Origin: Thermococcus eurythermalis
GTDB lineage: Archaea > Methanobacteriota_B > Thermococci > Thermococcales > Thermococcaceae
Reading direction: 5' to 3'
DNA length: 64,000 nt
Assembly (NCBI RefSeq): GCF_000769655.1
Contig: NZ_CP008887.1
Span: 1,240,001 to 1,304,000 of the forward strand
In this document: positions 26,749 to 34,687 of the stretch, piece by piece
How the letters are laid out: each line of letters starts with the position of its first letter
Numbering within the stretch: position 1 is the stretch's first letter
Made by a program: the position numbers and the translations under genes
The notes under the pieces: model-generated
What the model was told of the DNA's origin: nothing
Databases searched by the model: none
The model's input: only the letters and a program-made list of their open reading frames with translations

Positions 26749-27699
26749 ATGCAGTTGAGAGGCAGTACATTGAGTAACCTTAGAAGGTTCTTGACCTTCT
26801 ATTTCATTTATGCCCTTCTTTTTAATTTAGTAGTCTCCCAATCGTCATTATTGACAGAACAAAACCATGAGCTTACTCACGGGAGGGAGATTAGTATAAC
26901 TGGAATAACCTATAGCAGCGGTCTAACCTGCTGGAACTCGACCAAGGAAGCCACTAACTACCGCTATTTGATCTGTCGCTTCAGCGTATCCAGAAAAGTT
27001 CCCATAAGCAGGGGGCTTAAAGTTGATTTCTCAGCTGAGTCGCTGGACTTATTTGAACTTGAGCAGGTCAGAGAGGATGTAATAATCAAACTTCCCTTTG
27101 GGTTCAAAGGACGCAAAACACTAAAACTCAAGGTACAGCTCTATGACGTCTGGTGGATTGGGGTTATTGTGCCACATCATGTGGAAGTCGTTCTAACTTT
27201 TGAGTGTACGGATGAGGAGTGTCACTTGCGGAAAATTGAAAAAGGGGCGAGTTCACAGTCCCATTCTCTTCTTCACAACTTCCAAAGCCCTCTCAGCATC
27301 GCTCTTGAACTCCGGATACCCAAGCTCCTCCATAGTCTCTGGCAACGGAACGCCGAGCTCCTCGTGCCAGCCTCTGAGCCTGTAGAACTCCCTCCTCGCC
27401 TCAAGGAAGTCATTGTAGTCGATGAAGGCCGCGTTGCCCTTGGCCGGCCCGTCCGGCTCGGGTTCCCACCAGCGAGGCGGAATCGTATCGTCGAGTGGAG
27501 GCGTCACCCAGTCGAGGGTATCGTGTATCCTTGCTATGCTCTCGACGGCCCAGGCGACCTTCCTGAGCCCCTCAACCGTCCACTCCTCGCCGGTTGCCAG
27601 CGAGTAGAACCTTGCAAGGTCTTCCATCTTGTAGGGGACGAACTTGCAGACACCGAGCATGTCGGTGATGTAGCTCTCGTCCCTGCCCTCGATGAGTGA
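26749..27699 (+). CDS. Secreted hypothetical protein; 3' part is antisense to WOR4
   Basis: ATG 26749 follows GGAGGT at good spacing. The first 165 or so residues have a signal-like helix (RRFLTFYFIYALLFNLVVS) and a plausible ectodomain with paired Cys. From about 27250 the frame runs opposite the WOR4 coding sequence for some 150 codons, and the composition becomes that of an antisense frame. The likely true gene is 26749 to about 27250 with its own stop lost. AT-rich codon use matches the gene before it. Confidence 0.55.
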   Translation: MQLRGSTLSNLRRFLTFYFIYALLFNLVVSQSSLLTEQNHELTHGREISITGITYSSGLTCWNSTKEATNYRYLICRFSVSRKVPISRGLKVDFSAESLDLFELEQVREDVIIKLPFGFKGRKTLKLKVQLYDVWWIGVIVPHHVEVVLTFECTDEECHLRKIEKGASSQSHSLLHNFQSPLSIALELRIPKLLHSLWQRNAELLVPASEPVELPPRLKEVIVVDEGRVALGRPVRLGFPPARRNRIVEWRRHPVEGIVYPCYALDGPGDLPEPLNRPLLAGCQRVEPCKVFHLVGDELADTEHVGDVALVPALDE

Positions 27700-29109
27700 C
27701 GGGACGAGCTCCTTGGCCGACCCCTGGTTCGGCAACTGGTGAGGCCTCGGCCAGCCCCTCAGGTGGCTCGCTCCCACATCTGCTGTGGCGTAGCTGAGAG
27801 CGTAAGTCCTCCTTCCGCGCGGGTCCCAGGCGGGGCTCTCCATGCCCTTGACGTGAACCGCGAACTCACAGCCCCTGCCGAGCCTCTCACAGGCCCGCTT
27901 TACGCCGTCTGCTAAAATCGCCCCAATGCCCTTCCTCTCGGCCATCAGCCTGATGAGCCTCTCCTCGGCCTCCTCGTCGCCGAAGCCCGTGACAGGGAAG
28001 CCTATCTCCTCCTCGCTTATGAGACCCCTCTCGACCAGCTCGAAGAACCAGGCTATTGTGTTGCCCGTCGCTATGCTGTCGAGGCCGAGGTTGTTGACGA
28101 GCCAGTTGAAGTAGGCAACGGCAGGGAAGTTGAAGACGCCCGTTGCCGCTCCGAGCATCGCGATGCTCTCGTACTCGGGCTTGACGCGGATTTTCCTGCC
28201 CTTATACTCGACCTCTACGTAGCGGGCGCACTTAATCGGACAGCTCTTGCCGTGGACGAACCACTCGGGCTCTACCTCGTACTTCTTAATCTCATCACCC
28301 CCGAGTTTGCTGGCAAGCTCATCGGGGATGTAGGGCCTTGAGAAGTTGTAGGCCGGGCTCATGCCGAGCGAAGCCGAGCTCCTCAGCCCATCACTCGTGC
28401 CGTAGTTTCTTGTATGCTCGTACTTCGGGTCGGTCGCGAAGTGCTCGTAGAACTCCTGCCAGAGCCTCTGGAACTCCTCCGGGCTGGCAACCCCTGGTTT
28501 CTCCCCGGGCTCAACTACAATTGCTTTAACCTTCTTGCTTCCGAGGACGGCCCCAAGGCCACCCCTTCCGCTCGCACGCTCGGTGTCGTAAATCACGTTG
28601 GCAATCCTGCTGAGCCTCTCTCCAGCGGGACCGATTAAAGCCAAGCTCGCCTTCGGGTGTTCCTTCCAGAGTTCCTTGGCCACCTCATAGTTTCCTTTAC
28701 CCCAGAGGTGCCCTGCGTCCCTAATCTCCACCTCACCATCATGAACGTAGAGGTAGACGGGCTCCTCGGCCTTACCCTCGATGATGAGCGCATCGAAGTG
28801 TCCCTTGAGCTTTGGACCGAAGGCGTCTCCACCGCTGGAGTCGCTGATTAATCTGGTTTCGGGGCTCTTGCTGACCGCTATGACCTTGCTCGAACCCGGA
28901 ATTAACCCGGTCAAACCGCCAGTTGCAAATACGAACTTGTTGGCCGGGCTTAGCGGGTCAGTCCCAGGGGGAACCTCCCGATAAATCAGGTAGTATCCGA
29001 GTCCCTTTCCGCCGATGAACTTCCTTATCACCTCGTCGGGCAGTTCCTCGTAGGTGACCTTTCCCTCGGTCAGGTTCACGCGGGCTATTCTGTTATGGTA
29101 TCCGTGCAT
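27253..29109 (-). CDS. wor4: Tungsten-containing aldehyde ferredoxin oxidoreductase family, WOR4 type
   Basis: A 618-residue AOR-family enzyme: a tungstopterin enzyme passing electrons to ferredoxin. The N-terminal AOR domain (NRIARVNLTEGKVTYEELPDEVIRKFIGGKGLGYYL) and GAVLGSKKVKAIVV are typical. The cluster-binding Cys are C290 and C294 (SCPIKC) and C488 (MLGVC). The position of the first ligand in AOR is Gly287, so only three Cys remain. That agrees with P. furiosus WOR4, which I recall as having a [3Fe-4S] cluster. Its substrate is unknown. GAGGTGG precedes the ATG. Confidence 0.88.
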   Translation of the reverse strand: MHGYHNRIARVNLTEGKVTYEELPDEVIRKFIGGKGLGYYLIYREVPPGTDPLSPANKFVFATGGLTGLIPGSSKVIAVSKSPETRLISDSSGGDAFGPKLKGHFDALIIEGKAEEPVYLYVHDGEVEIRDAGHLWGKGNYEVAKELWKEHPKASLALIGPAGERLSRIANVIYDTERASGRGGLGAVLGSKKVKAIVVEPGEKPGVASPEEFQRLWQEFYEHFATDPKYEHTRNYGTSDGLRSSASLGMSPAYNFSRPYIPDELASKLGGDEIKKYEVEPEWFVHGKSCPIKCARYVEVEYKGRKIRVKPEYESIAMLGAATGVFNFPAVAYFNWLVNNLGLDSIATGNTIAWFFELVERGLISEEEIGFPVTGFGDEEAEERLIRLMAERKGIGAILADGVKRACERLGRGCEFAVHVKGMESPAWDPRGRRTYALSYATADVGASHLRGWPRPHQLPNQGSAKELVPSLIEGRDESYITDMLGVCKFVPYKMEDLARFYSLATGEEWTVEGLRKVAWAVESIARIHDTLDWVTPPLDDTIPPRWWEPEPDGPAKGNAAFIDYNDFLEARREFYRLRGWHEELGVPLPETMEELGYPEFKSDAERALEVVKKRMGL

Positions 29110-29163
29110 GTTAATCCACCTCGAACCATTAAGAGCCTTGTATTAATGGAGTTTAACAGAAGT

Positions 29164-29174
29164 GCTTATATAAG
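29164..29174 (-). promoter_or_regulatory. TATA box of the WOR4 gene
   Basis: CTTATATAAG, a symmetric TATA element about 60 bases before the WOR4 ATG on the minus strand. The mRNA would start near 29140 with a leader of about 30 nt that includes GAGGTGG. Confidence 0.55.
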
Positions 29175-29200
29175 TTGCGCAGATTTCGCAAGGTTTACAG

Positions 29201-30856
29201 CTAAGATACTTGAATCAGTTTTCTATTTTCAACATCCACTGTGAAAACCTTGACCCGGTCTCTATATTTTGTCGAAGTCCACTTTATAAACGCATGCACT
29301 TCGTTCTTGAAGAGCAGGTAGGAAGAGGGAGGCAGTACTATCCACAACTCGGATTTGGTTGCCAGCCTGCTCTCAACGTCCTTTCTTAGTTTCAGGAGGG
29401 GAAGGGCTTCTCCGTAGAAGGTCTCGATTTCAATTGCAATGTCTTGAGGTTTGTTTTGGTTTCGGATTTTGACGTACACGTCTATCCTTATATCTCCCTC
29501 GGGATACTCGGTTTCTATGTCGTCAGGACTAACGCCGTAATCCTCCACCAACCGTTCGAACACAAAGGCCTTCAGGGCGTAATGAGTCAGGCTTTCCCCC
29601 GGGTTGCCTTCGATGTACAGGGCCGATGGAATGGCCTTGCCCTTTATGCGGATTGTTCTCGTGTAGCTCTCCACGAACTCACGGTATTTGCTTTCAAGAT
29701 ATGGGGCGAGATAATCAAACTCGATGTTTGCAACCTTATGCTCCTCATGGAACCCCCAGAAATTGTGTATGAGCCTGCATAAACTTTTGGGGGAGTTTAA
29801 CTTGATTCCTACCCACTCTTGAACTAGAGACACCCGAATGCTATTTGAGTTTGAAACGTGCGTCACTAACCCGAACACCTTCTCTTTCACCCAGCTGAGG
29901 AACTCCTTATCACCGTAAAACACCAAGAATCCAAAACTCTGGGAGAAAAGCTCCCTAACCTTTTCGGTCATTGCTTGTAGATGTTGTTTTCCCAGTTCTT
30001 CTTCCGGTTTCTTTCCTACTTCCCAATCAATGACAAAGATGGAGTTTCCTGCCCTGAGAGACTGCAACCTCTCCGGGTCTCCGGGCAACATAACGTGGTA
30101 CGCAGTTGGCAACCCACCGACCCTTACACGATACAGCTCTCTGAGGAGGCGCTTCAGGAATTCTATGTATCCAAACTCCTTTTCTTTGGGCTTTTTAGCG
30201 AGGATTATAACGGGCCCCTCTGGGAGGAACGACACCCCTAAGCCAAAGGCCTTTGAAAACACGTCCTCGGCAGGGAGCTCTATCTCCGGAACTTTTCCCC
30301 CGGACTTGGTGGCGGTGAGCAACTCAACTTCTGTGGTTATTGAGTAACCAACGTTGCCGGACGATTTCAGGAAGACCGGCGTTATTACCGGAATGGAAAA
30401 CGAACTCAGGTCTCTCCCCTGTGGGGTTCTAACATCTTCAGTGACGTTTAAGGTCACTGGGTTGGGCTCCTCAAAGTGGACCTCTGGAAGTTTTTTGGTG
30501 ATTGCGTCAAGTAGATGCACGGAGTGAGGGGTGAAAACTTCCGTTCTAACGTCTATGGCTCCAACTTTCTCAGCTTTAAGAAACACCAGCTTCTCAATTG
30601 GCCTGATTTTGGTGAGGTCAAACGGCTCTGGGGGTGATACGGTCTCCGTGATTCGGATGGTAACGTCAGCAGGCTTCTGAAACACCGGTATGAGCAGGGG
30701 GACTTTAATGGTTCGCTTTTTGATGGGGGTAGTTTTGGTGCCCTCTTCCTTTGATACCATTGCACTTGGAGTGGCCTCAGTAACGATGATTTCTTCCTCA
30801 GTCCACCATTTTTTCTTTGTTTCGACTTTAACTTTAGTCTTCGTTAGCTCTCCCAT
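29201..30856 (-). CDS. Repeat protein with C-terminal PD-(D/E)xK-like nuclease domain
   Basis: A 551-residue protein, last of the four-gene operon. After a basic start, residues about 50-185 hold four degenerate beta repeats of 30-40 residues (PVFQK...ITETVSPP; LVFLK...VRTEVFTP; VTLNVTEDVRTP; PVFLK...ITTEVELL). The middle (190-400) is unassigned. The C-terminus (about 420-510) has the restriction-endonuclease-like pattern: helix with E421, D459 in GDIRIDVYV, and E476/E478 in IAIEIETFYG. The usual Lys is Glu here. Its start overlaps the upstream gene by 13 bases. Confidence 0.7.
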   Translation of the reverse strand: MGELTKTKVKVETKKKWWTEEEIIVTEATPSAMVSKEEGTKTTPIKKRTIKVPLLIPVFQKPADVTIRITETVSPPEPFDLTKIRPIEKLVFLKAEKVGAIDVRTEVFTPHSVHLLDAITKKLPEVHFEEPNPVTLNVTEDVRTPQGRDLSSFSIPVITPVFLKSSGNVGYSITTEVELLTATKSGGKVPEIELPAEDVFSKAFGLGVSFLPEGPVIILAKKPKEKEFGYIEFLKRLLRELYRVRVGGLPTAYHVMLPGDPERLQSLRAGNSIFVIDWEVGKKPEEELGKQHLQAMTEKVRELFSQSFGFLVFYGDKEFLSWVKEKVFGLVTHVSNSNSIRVSLVQEWVGIKLNSPKSLCRLIHNFWGFHEEHKVANIEFDYLAPYLESKYREFVESYTRTIRIKGKAIPSALYIEGNPGESLTHYALKAFVFERLVEDYGVSPDDIETEYPEGDIRIDVYVKIRNQNKPQDIAIEIETFYGEALPLLKLRKDVESRLATKSELWIVLPPSSYLLFKNEVHAFIKWTSTKYRDRVKVFTVDVENRKLIQVS

Positions 30857-31986
30857 CCCATAATCACCTGGCAGTTGATTTTATTGTCCTGTCCCTCCAG
30901 GACTGCAAACCCGCAGAACGCAAGAGGGGCTATGAATGCTATGAACTCGGTATAGTTTACTCCATTTTGCGGTCCGGATTCGAACTTTAATTTGCCCCCA
31001 TTTATCGTGGCGTTTCTCTTATACACTCTGAACGGGTCAGGAACTCTGAGGGAGTTGAAGTCATCATTGTAGGAATAGCTGGAGGTTATTGCCCGGTACA
31101 CATTCTTCAGTTCGTCCAAGGGTATCGTATCCTTCAGCCTTTCCGAGTACACCTTCAGATACTTCTCAAACTCGTCCTCGACTCCGAAGAAGTCTCCAAG
31201 CTCCCAAATCTGGAAGAGCCTGTAGCAGTCGAGGATTACCTTGTAAATTCTGTGCCCGACGGTGCCCGGTTTTAGCCCGACGACCGCCCGCCTTTTCCTC
31301 TCCCGTTCCAATGGCAGGTCGGGTAAAATAACGTCCTCCAAAACGATGCCGTATTGACGTAGGAGCTCCTGAACGTCTTCAGTGAACAATTTGGAATAAC
31401 TCTTTTCCAGATAAAAGCGGGGTGTTGAGCAGATGGAGACTATAAAGCATGACATTGGGTTAAAGAGTGGCAGGAGCTCCTTTGCCGCCGAGAGGAGTTC
31501 GCCAACGACCTGCGGCCCGGTCATCGGGGACGACAATGAAATCTCACCCACCGTTGGTGGTTTCCTCCCAAGTTCATCAAAGATTTCCACGAGGTTCTCT
31601 CTCATCGAGCGAAGTAAATCCGTGAAATTCGTCCTAACAAGCTTTGGCTTGACCCCGGAGGACGCGCTCTCAAGGTCTATGCCCTCCTTGAGGTAGGAGA
31701 CTATCCTCTCCATATCCTCTCGGGTTATCCCGAATCCGAGAATCTCGGAGTAGAACCTGGCGAGGCCGTTTTTCGCTATGCCATCTTCGTTCAGACCCCC
31801 AAACAGAACCTTTTCCCAGATTTTGTTTTCTTTGAGGAGAGCATCAACGGTTCTGTCGCCTGCTTCCTCAAGCAGCCAGTCCCTCAGCCTGAGAACCCCC
31901 TCGATTTTCACGTAAAGGTGGGAGAGCTGGGCTATGTACTCTTCCCACGCCTTTTCATCATGGTAGGGTATCCTCTCTTCAATCAT
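30844..31986 (-). CDS. Unknown protein, third gene of the Ntn-hydrolase/nuclease operon
   Basis: A soluble 380-residue protein with no family I recognise. It is mainly helical up to about residue 320 (YIAQLSHLYVKIEGVLRLRDWLLEEAG; LYRLF-like stretches; KYLKVYSERLKDTIPLDELKNVYRAI). A short C-terminal beta-rich part follows with AFIAPLAFCGFAVLEGQ. No signal peptide is seen. GGAGGGG lies before the ATG. It overlaps the upstream gene by 8 bases and the downstream one by 13, so translation is coupled and a joint complex is plausible. Confidence 0.7.
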   Translation of the reverse strand: MIEERIPYHDEKAWEEYIAQLSHLYVKIEGVLRLRDWLLEEAGDRTVDALLKENKIWEKVLFGGLNEDGIAKNGLARFYSEILGFGITREDMERIVSYLKEGIDLESASSGVKPKLVRTNFTDLLRSMRENLVEIFDELGRKPPTVGEISLSSPMTGPQVVGELLSAAKELLPLFNPMSCFIVSICSTPRFYLEKSYSKLFTEDVQELLRQYGIVLEDVILPDLPLERERKRRAVVGLKPGTVGHRIYKVILDCYRLFQIWELGDFFGVEDEFEKYLKVYSERLKDTIPLDELKNVYRAITSSYSYNDDFNSLRVPDPFRVYKRNATINGGKLKFESGPQNGVNYTEFIAFIAPLAFCGFAVLEGQDNKINCQVIMGWES

Positions 31987-32884
31987 CGTATCCCCTCCAT
32001 GACAGTATCGTCCTAACCCTCTCTACGACTTCAGGCGGTACGTCCGAGATTATCCCCCTTATATTGACGGCGTTCTTCCAGATGTCGAGTGCGAAGGGAG
32101 GGACGATGTTTTTATCTGCAGATGCGATGAGACCAGCTTTGTATAGCTCTTCCCGTAGCCGCCATTTGTCTGTTTCTGGTATGTGTATTGTTCCCTGAGA
32201 AACGATATCACGTAGCGTATCAAGGACTCCCAAGTCAAATGAATAACCTTGGAATATTCTTGGGTATGCTGACAAAATAACGACAGTAAGTTTTGCGTCA
32301 GATGAAAGAACTCTGATATTCTCCATAATCTCCTTTTCAAAATATTCAACGACCTCTGGGGTATTCCCAAGGATGAACCCTGCCGCCTTTGAGAGTATCT
32401 TTGCTGGTTCAATGTAAACAGATTTATAACCAACTTCAAATTCAAGCGTGTCTCCTTGGTTTTCAACGTATTTCCGAATACCATCTCCAAGACTGTTAAC
32501 TGTGCTGTTGTAAATCTGCCTTGCAGTTATCTTCTCATCTATTGAACTTGGATTCTTAATAATGGTGTCAAGGGCACTCCGAGCACTTGCTATGATGTCA
32601 GATTCGTGAGATTTCACAGTCTGCTTGGTGATTGCTATGAGGGTTTTGTATTCAAGTATCCTGATGTTCCCGACCCCACAGTATTCCCGACGGTGGCATT
32701 CAACCTCAAGTATTTTTGGATAACTGTACAACTCTGGATGTGCAATCAACCAAACCGCCAATAGCTCCCGGTACCTTTTCTGCTCAACGAATTCCTTTGT
32801 GAGGAACTCACGAAAGATGTCCTCCAGCTTTTTCTCCACGGCATCCTTAACTCTGTCCCTTATTATCTCCCTCACGTCGCTCAT
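31979..32884 (-). CDS. Unknown protein, second gene of the Ntn-hydrolase/nuclease operon
   Basis: A soluble protein of about 301 residues with no recognised family. The N-terminal 70 residues are helical and charged (REIIRDRVKDAVEKKLEDIFREFLTKEF). A region with two Cys (ECHRREYCGVGNIRILEYKTL) follows, then an alpha/beta part (KLTVVILSAYPRIFQGYSFDLGVLDTLRDIV). ATG 32884 has GGAGG nine bases upstream; TTG 32893 is less likely. The reading frame overlaps the Ntn-hydrolase gene by 38 bases. Codon use is AT-richer than in the flanking housekeeping genes. Confidence 0.7.
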   Translation of the reverse strand: MSDVREIIRDRVKDAVEKKLEDIFREFLTKEFVEQKRYRELLAVWLIAHPELYSYPKILEVECHRREYCGVGNIRILEYKTLIAITKQTVKSHESDIIASARSALDTIIKNPSSIDEKITARQIYNSTVNSLGDGIRKYVENQGDTLEFEVGYKSVYIEPAKILSKAAGFILGNTPEVVEYFEKEIMENIRVLSSDAKLTVVILSAYPRIFQGYSFDLGVLDTLRDIVSQGTIHIPETDKWRLREELYKAGLIASADKNIVPPFALDIWKNAVNIRGIISDVPPEVVERVRTILSWRGYDD

Positions 32885-33683
32885 CTTCTCCAACCTCCGC
32901 CAGCGAGGTTAAGATGAGTTCCTCAACTTTATCCTCGCCAAGGACATCGCAGAGGAGCATGAGCTCCTGAATCAGCTCCTTCCGTTTTCTGACCTGCTCC
33001 TTGAACTCTCTCAGGGCCTCTTCGTTTATGGCGCCGAGGGCTACTTTTCCGTCTTCAACTCTCATGAGCCAGCTCTCGCCGACGAAGGGGCCGACTGAGG
33101 GGTCAATTTCGCTGACCATGTCCACTATGAACGTGGAAAGCAGGCCCCAGTTAAGTTCTACTCTCGGCGAGTAGCCAAGGAGTCTAAGGAGCAGAAGGCC
33201 GCCGGTTATAGAGCCCGAACCAATTATTGCGAACCCGGGAGTGTCGTGAACAGGCTCCGCGAGTCCCCTGCTGTCGAAGTGATATATCGAAGCCCTCCCA
33301 TTCGGGTCTACACTTGACAGAATCATGTTGAAGCTCACGTCAATTCCCATCTCCCTAAGCTCTCTGAACCTCTTAATCAGGGCTTTTTCCACCTCACCGA
33401 CAATCCACCGAAACTCCTCCTGAGTTGGCGTTGTGTTCTCGCCTTCAGTCTCTATGTATTTTTGGGTGACCGTATCAACAACGTGATACCCGTATTTGAC
33501 AATCGCGGCGTCTCCGGAACCGCCGGCTATCGCCACGGGGATGCCATTGACGAATACCGGGTGAATCTTCTTGGCCTCGTACGTTACAGGGCCGTACGTG
33601 ACTCTGGAGTCCGAGACCATCAAAACGGCATCGTGGTTTTTCTCCCTGTCCCAAATCCATTTCAGAGCCAAAACTAATGTCAT
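32847..33683 (-). CDS. Proteasome-beta-like Ntn hydrolase, first gene of the operon
   Basis: A 278-residue protein beginning MTLVLALKW. Removal of Met would expose a catalytic Thr as in proteasome beta subunits. Counting Thr as 1, the next landmarks follow in order: VSDSRVT (Asp24, matching Asp17), AKKI (Lys37/38, matching Lys33), then AIAGGSGDAAIV (the AG oxyanion loop). IIGSGSITGG resembles the S-G-D/S late motif. A helical extension of about 60 residues ends the protein. GTG 33692 would add three residues and bury the Thr. The Ntn fold is likely; the substrate is unknown. Confidence 0.72.
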   Translation of the reverse strand: MTLVLALKWIWDREKNHDAVLMVSDSRVTYGPVTYEAKKIHPVFVNGIPVAIAGGSGDAAIVKYGYHVVDTVTQKYIETEGENTTPTQEEFRWIVGEVEKALIKRFRELREMGIDVSFNMILSSVDPNGRASIYHFDSRGLAEPVHDTPGFAIIGSGSITGGLLLLRLLGYSPRVELNWGLLSTFIVDMVSEIDPSVGPFVGESWLMRVEDGKVALGAINEEALREFKEQVRKRKELIQELMLLCDVLGEDKVEELILTSLAEVGEDERREGDNKGQS

Positions 33684-33778
33684 CCAAAACACTAATATTA
33701 GGGAGAAGTGTTTCCCAATTTAAGGTTTACCCTTTGTGGACAGAACAAGCTAAAAATCTGTTCAAGAAAAAGTAAACA

Positions 33779-34609
33779 TTATACCACGCATAACTTTGCC
33801 CTCTCCCTATCTTCCCTGCTCAGCCTCCACCCCATCGCTCCCGCGTTCTCCTCTATGTGCTCCTTTCTGCCGGCCTTGGAAATAGCGATAACGTTCTCCT
33901 CCCATATCAGGTAGTTGAGCGCGACCTGGGCCGATGTTTTTCCATATTTTCTTCCAATCTCGGCCAGGCAGGGGTTCCTCGCGAGCGAGCCCTTCTCCAG
34001 AGGGGTGTAGGCTATGAGGGCAATCTTCTCGCGCTTCATGTAGTCTAGCAGGCCGCTCGTCTCGGGCCAGCGGTCGCGGAGGGAGTACTTCACCTCGTTG
34101 GCGACTATCTCATACTTTCTCATCGCCTCCTGAGACCGTTTCAGAAGCTCCAAATCGAAGTTGCTGACGCCAATGTAGTGAATGAGTCCCTCATCAACCA
34201 GCTCCTCAAGGGCGTGGAGGGTCTCTTCTATTCTTTTCCACTCCGTCCCGGGCCAGTGGAGGAGGTGAAGGTCAATGTAGGTGCCGAGCCTCTTGGCGCT
34301 CTCCCTTACCGCTCTCTTCGCCCTTTCGTAGCCAAAGTTCGTGGGCCAGACCTTGCTTATGATGAATAGCTCGTCCCTATCAAAACCCTCAATGGCCCTT
34401 CCGACGAGCTCCTCGGAATGACCAGCGCCGTAGAACTCGGCGGTGTCTATGAGGTTAATTCCCAGCTCAAGGCCGTAGCGGAGAACCTCGACGCTCTCCT
34501 CGTCCCTGGAGTAGTCGGGGCTCTCATAGCCACCTATTCCCCAGGTGCCGAGGCCTATCGCGGTTACCTTATCATCCCCAATACCTTTCAGGTCTCTAAA
34601 AGTGCTCAC
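33779..34609 (-). CDS. Aldo/keto reductase
   Basis: A 276-residue (alpha/beta)8 oxidoreductase. The tetrad is visible: Asp in NLIDTAEFY (with Tyr four residues on), Lys in FIISKVWPTNF, and His in LHLLHWPG. GTWGIGG lies near the N-terminus and YTPLEKGSLA later, with the C-terminal NADPH segment AISKAGRKEHIEENAGA. The substrate is unknown. Start GTG with GGTGAT upstream. It is minus-strand, 95 bases beyond the Ntn-hydrolase operon. Confidence 0.9.
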   Translation of the reverse strand: MSTFRDLKGIGDDKVTAIGLGTWGIGGYESPDYSRDEESVEVLRYGLELGINLIDTAEFYGAGHSEELVGRAIEGFDRDELFIISKVWPTNFGYERAKRAVRESAKRLGTYIDLHLLHWPGTEWKRIEETLHALEELVDEGLIHYIGVSNFDLELLKRSQEAMRKYEIVANEVKYSLRDRWPETSGLLDYMKREKIALIAYTPLEKGSLARNPCLAEIGRKYGKTSAQVALNYLIWEENVIAISKAGRKEHIEENAGAMGWRLSREDRERAKLCVV

Positions 34610-34687
34610 GCTATCACCTGATAGAATATGAGTGCTGGCTCTTTTAAAGTTTCAGTCTGAACGCTAAGATGGACAAAAATGAGAAAA

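Noticed and set aside
27250-27699. C-terminal domain of the secreted protein starting at 26749
   Set aside because: This part is the reverse complement of the conserved WOR4 C-terminus, so the apparent protein sequence is an antisense by-product.
29201-33683. CRISPR-Cas or restriction-modification as the identity of the four-gene operon
   Set aside because: No Cas, methyltransferase, helicase or target-recognition motif is visible in any of the four products, and there is no repeat array nearby.
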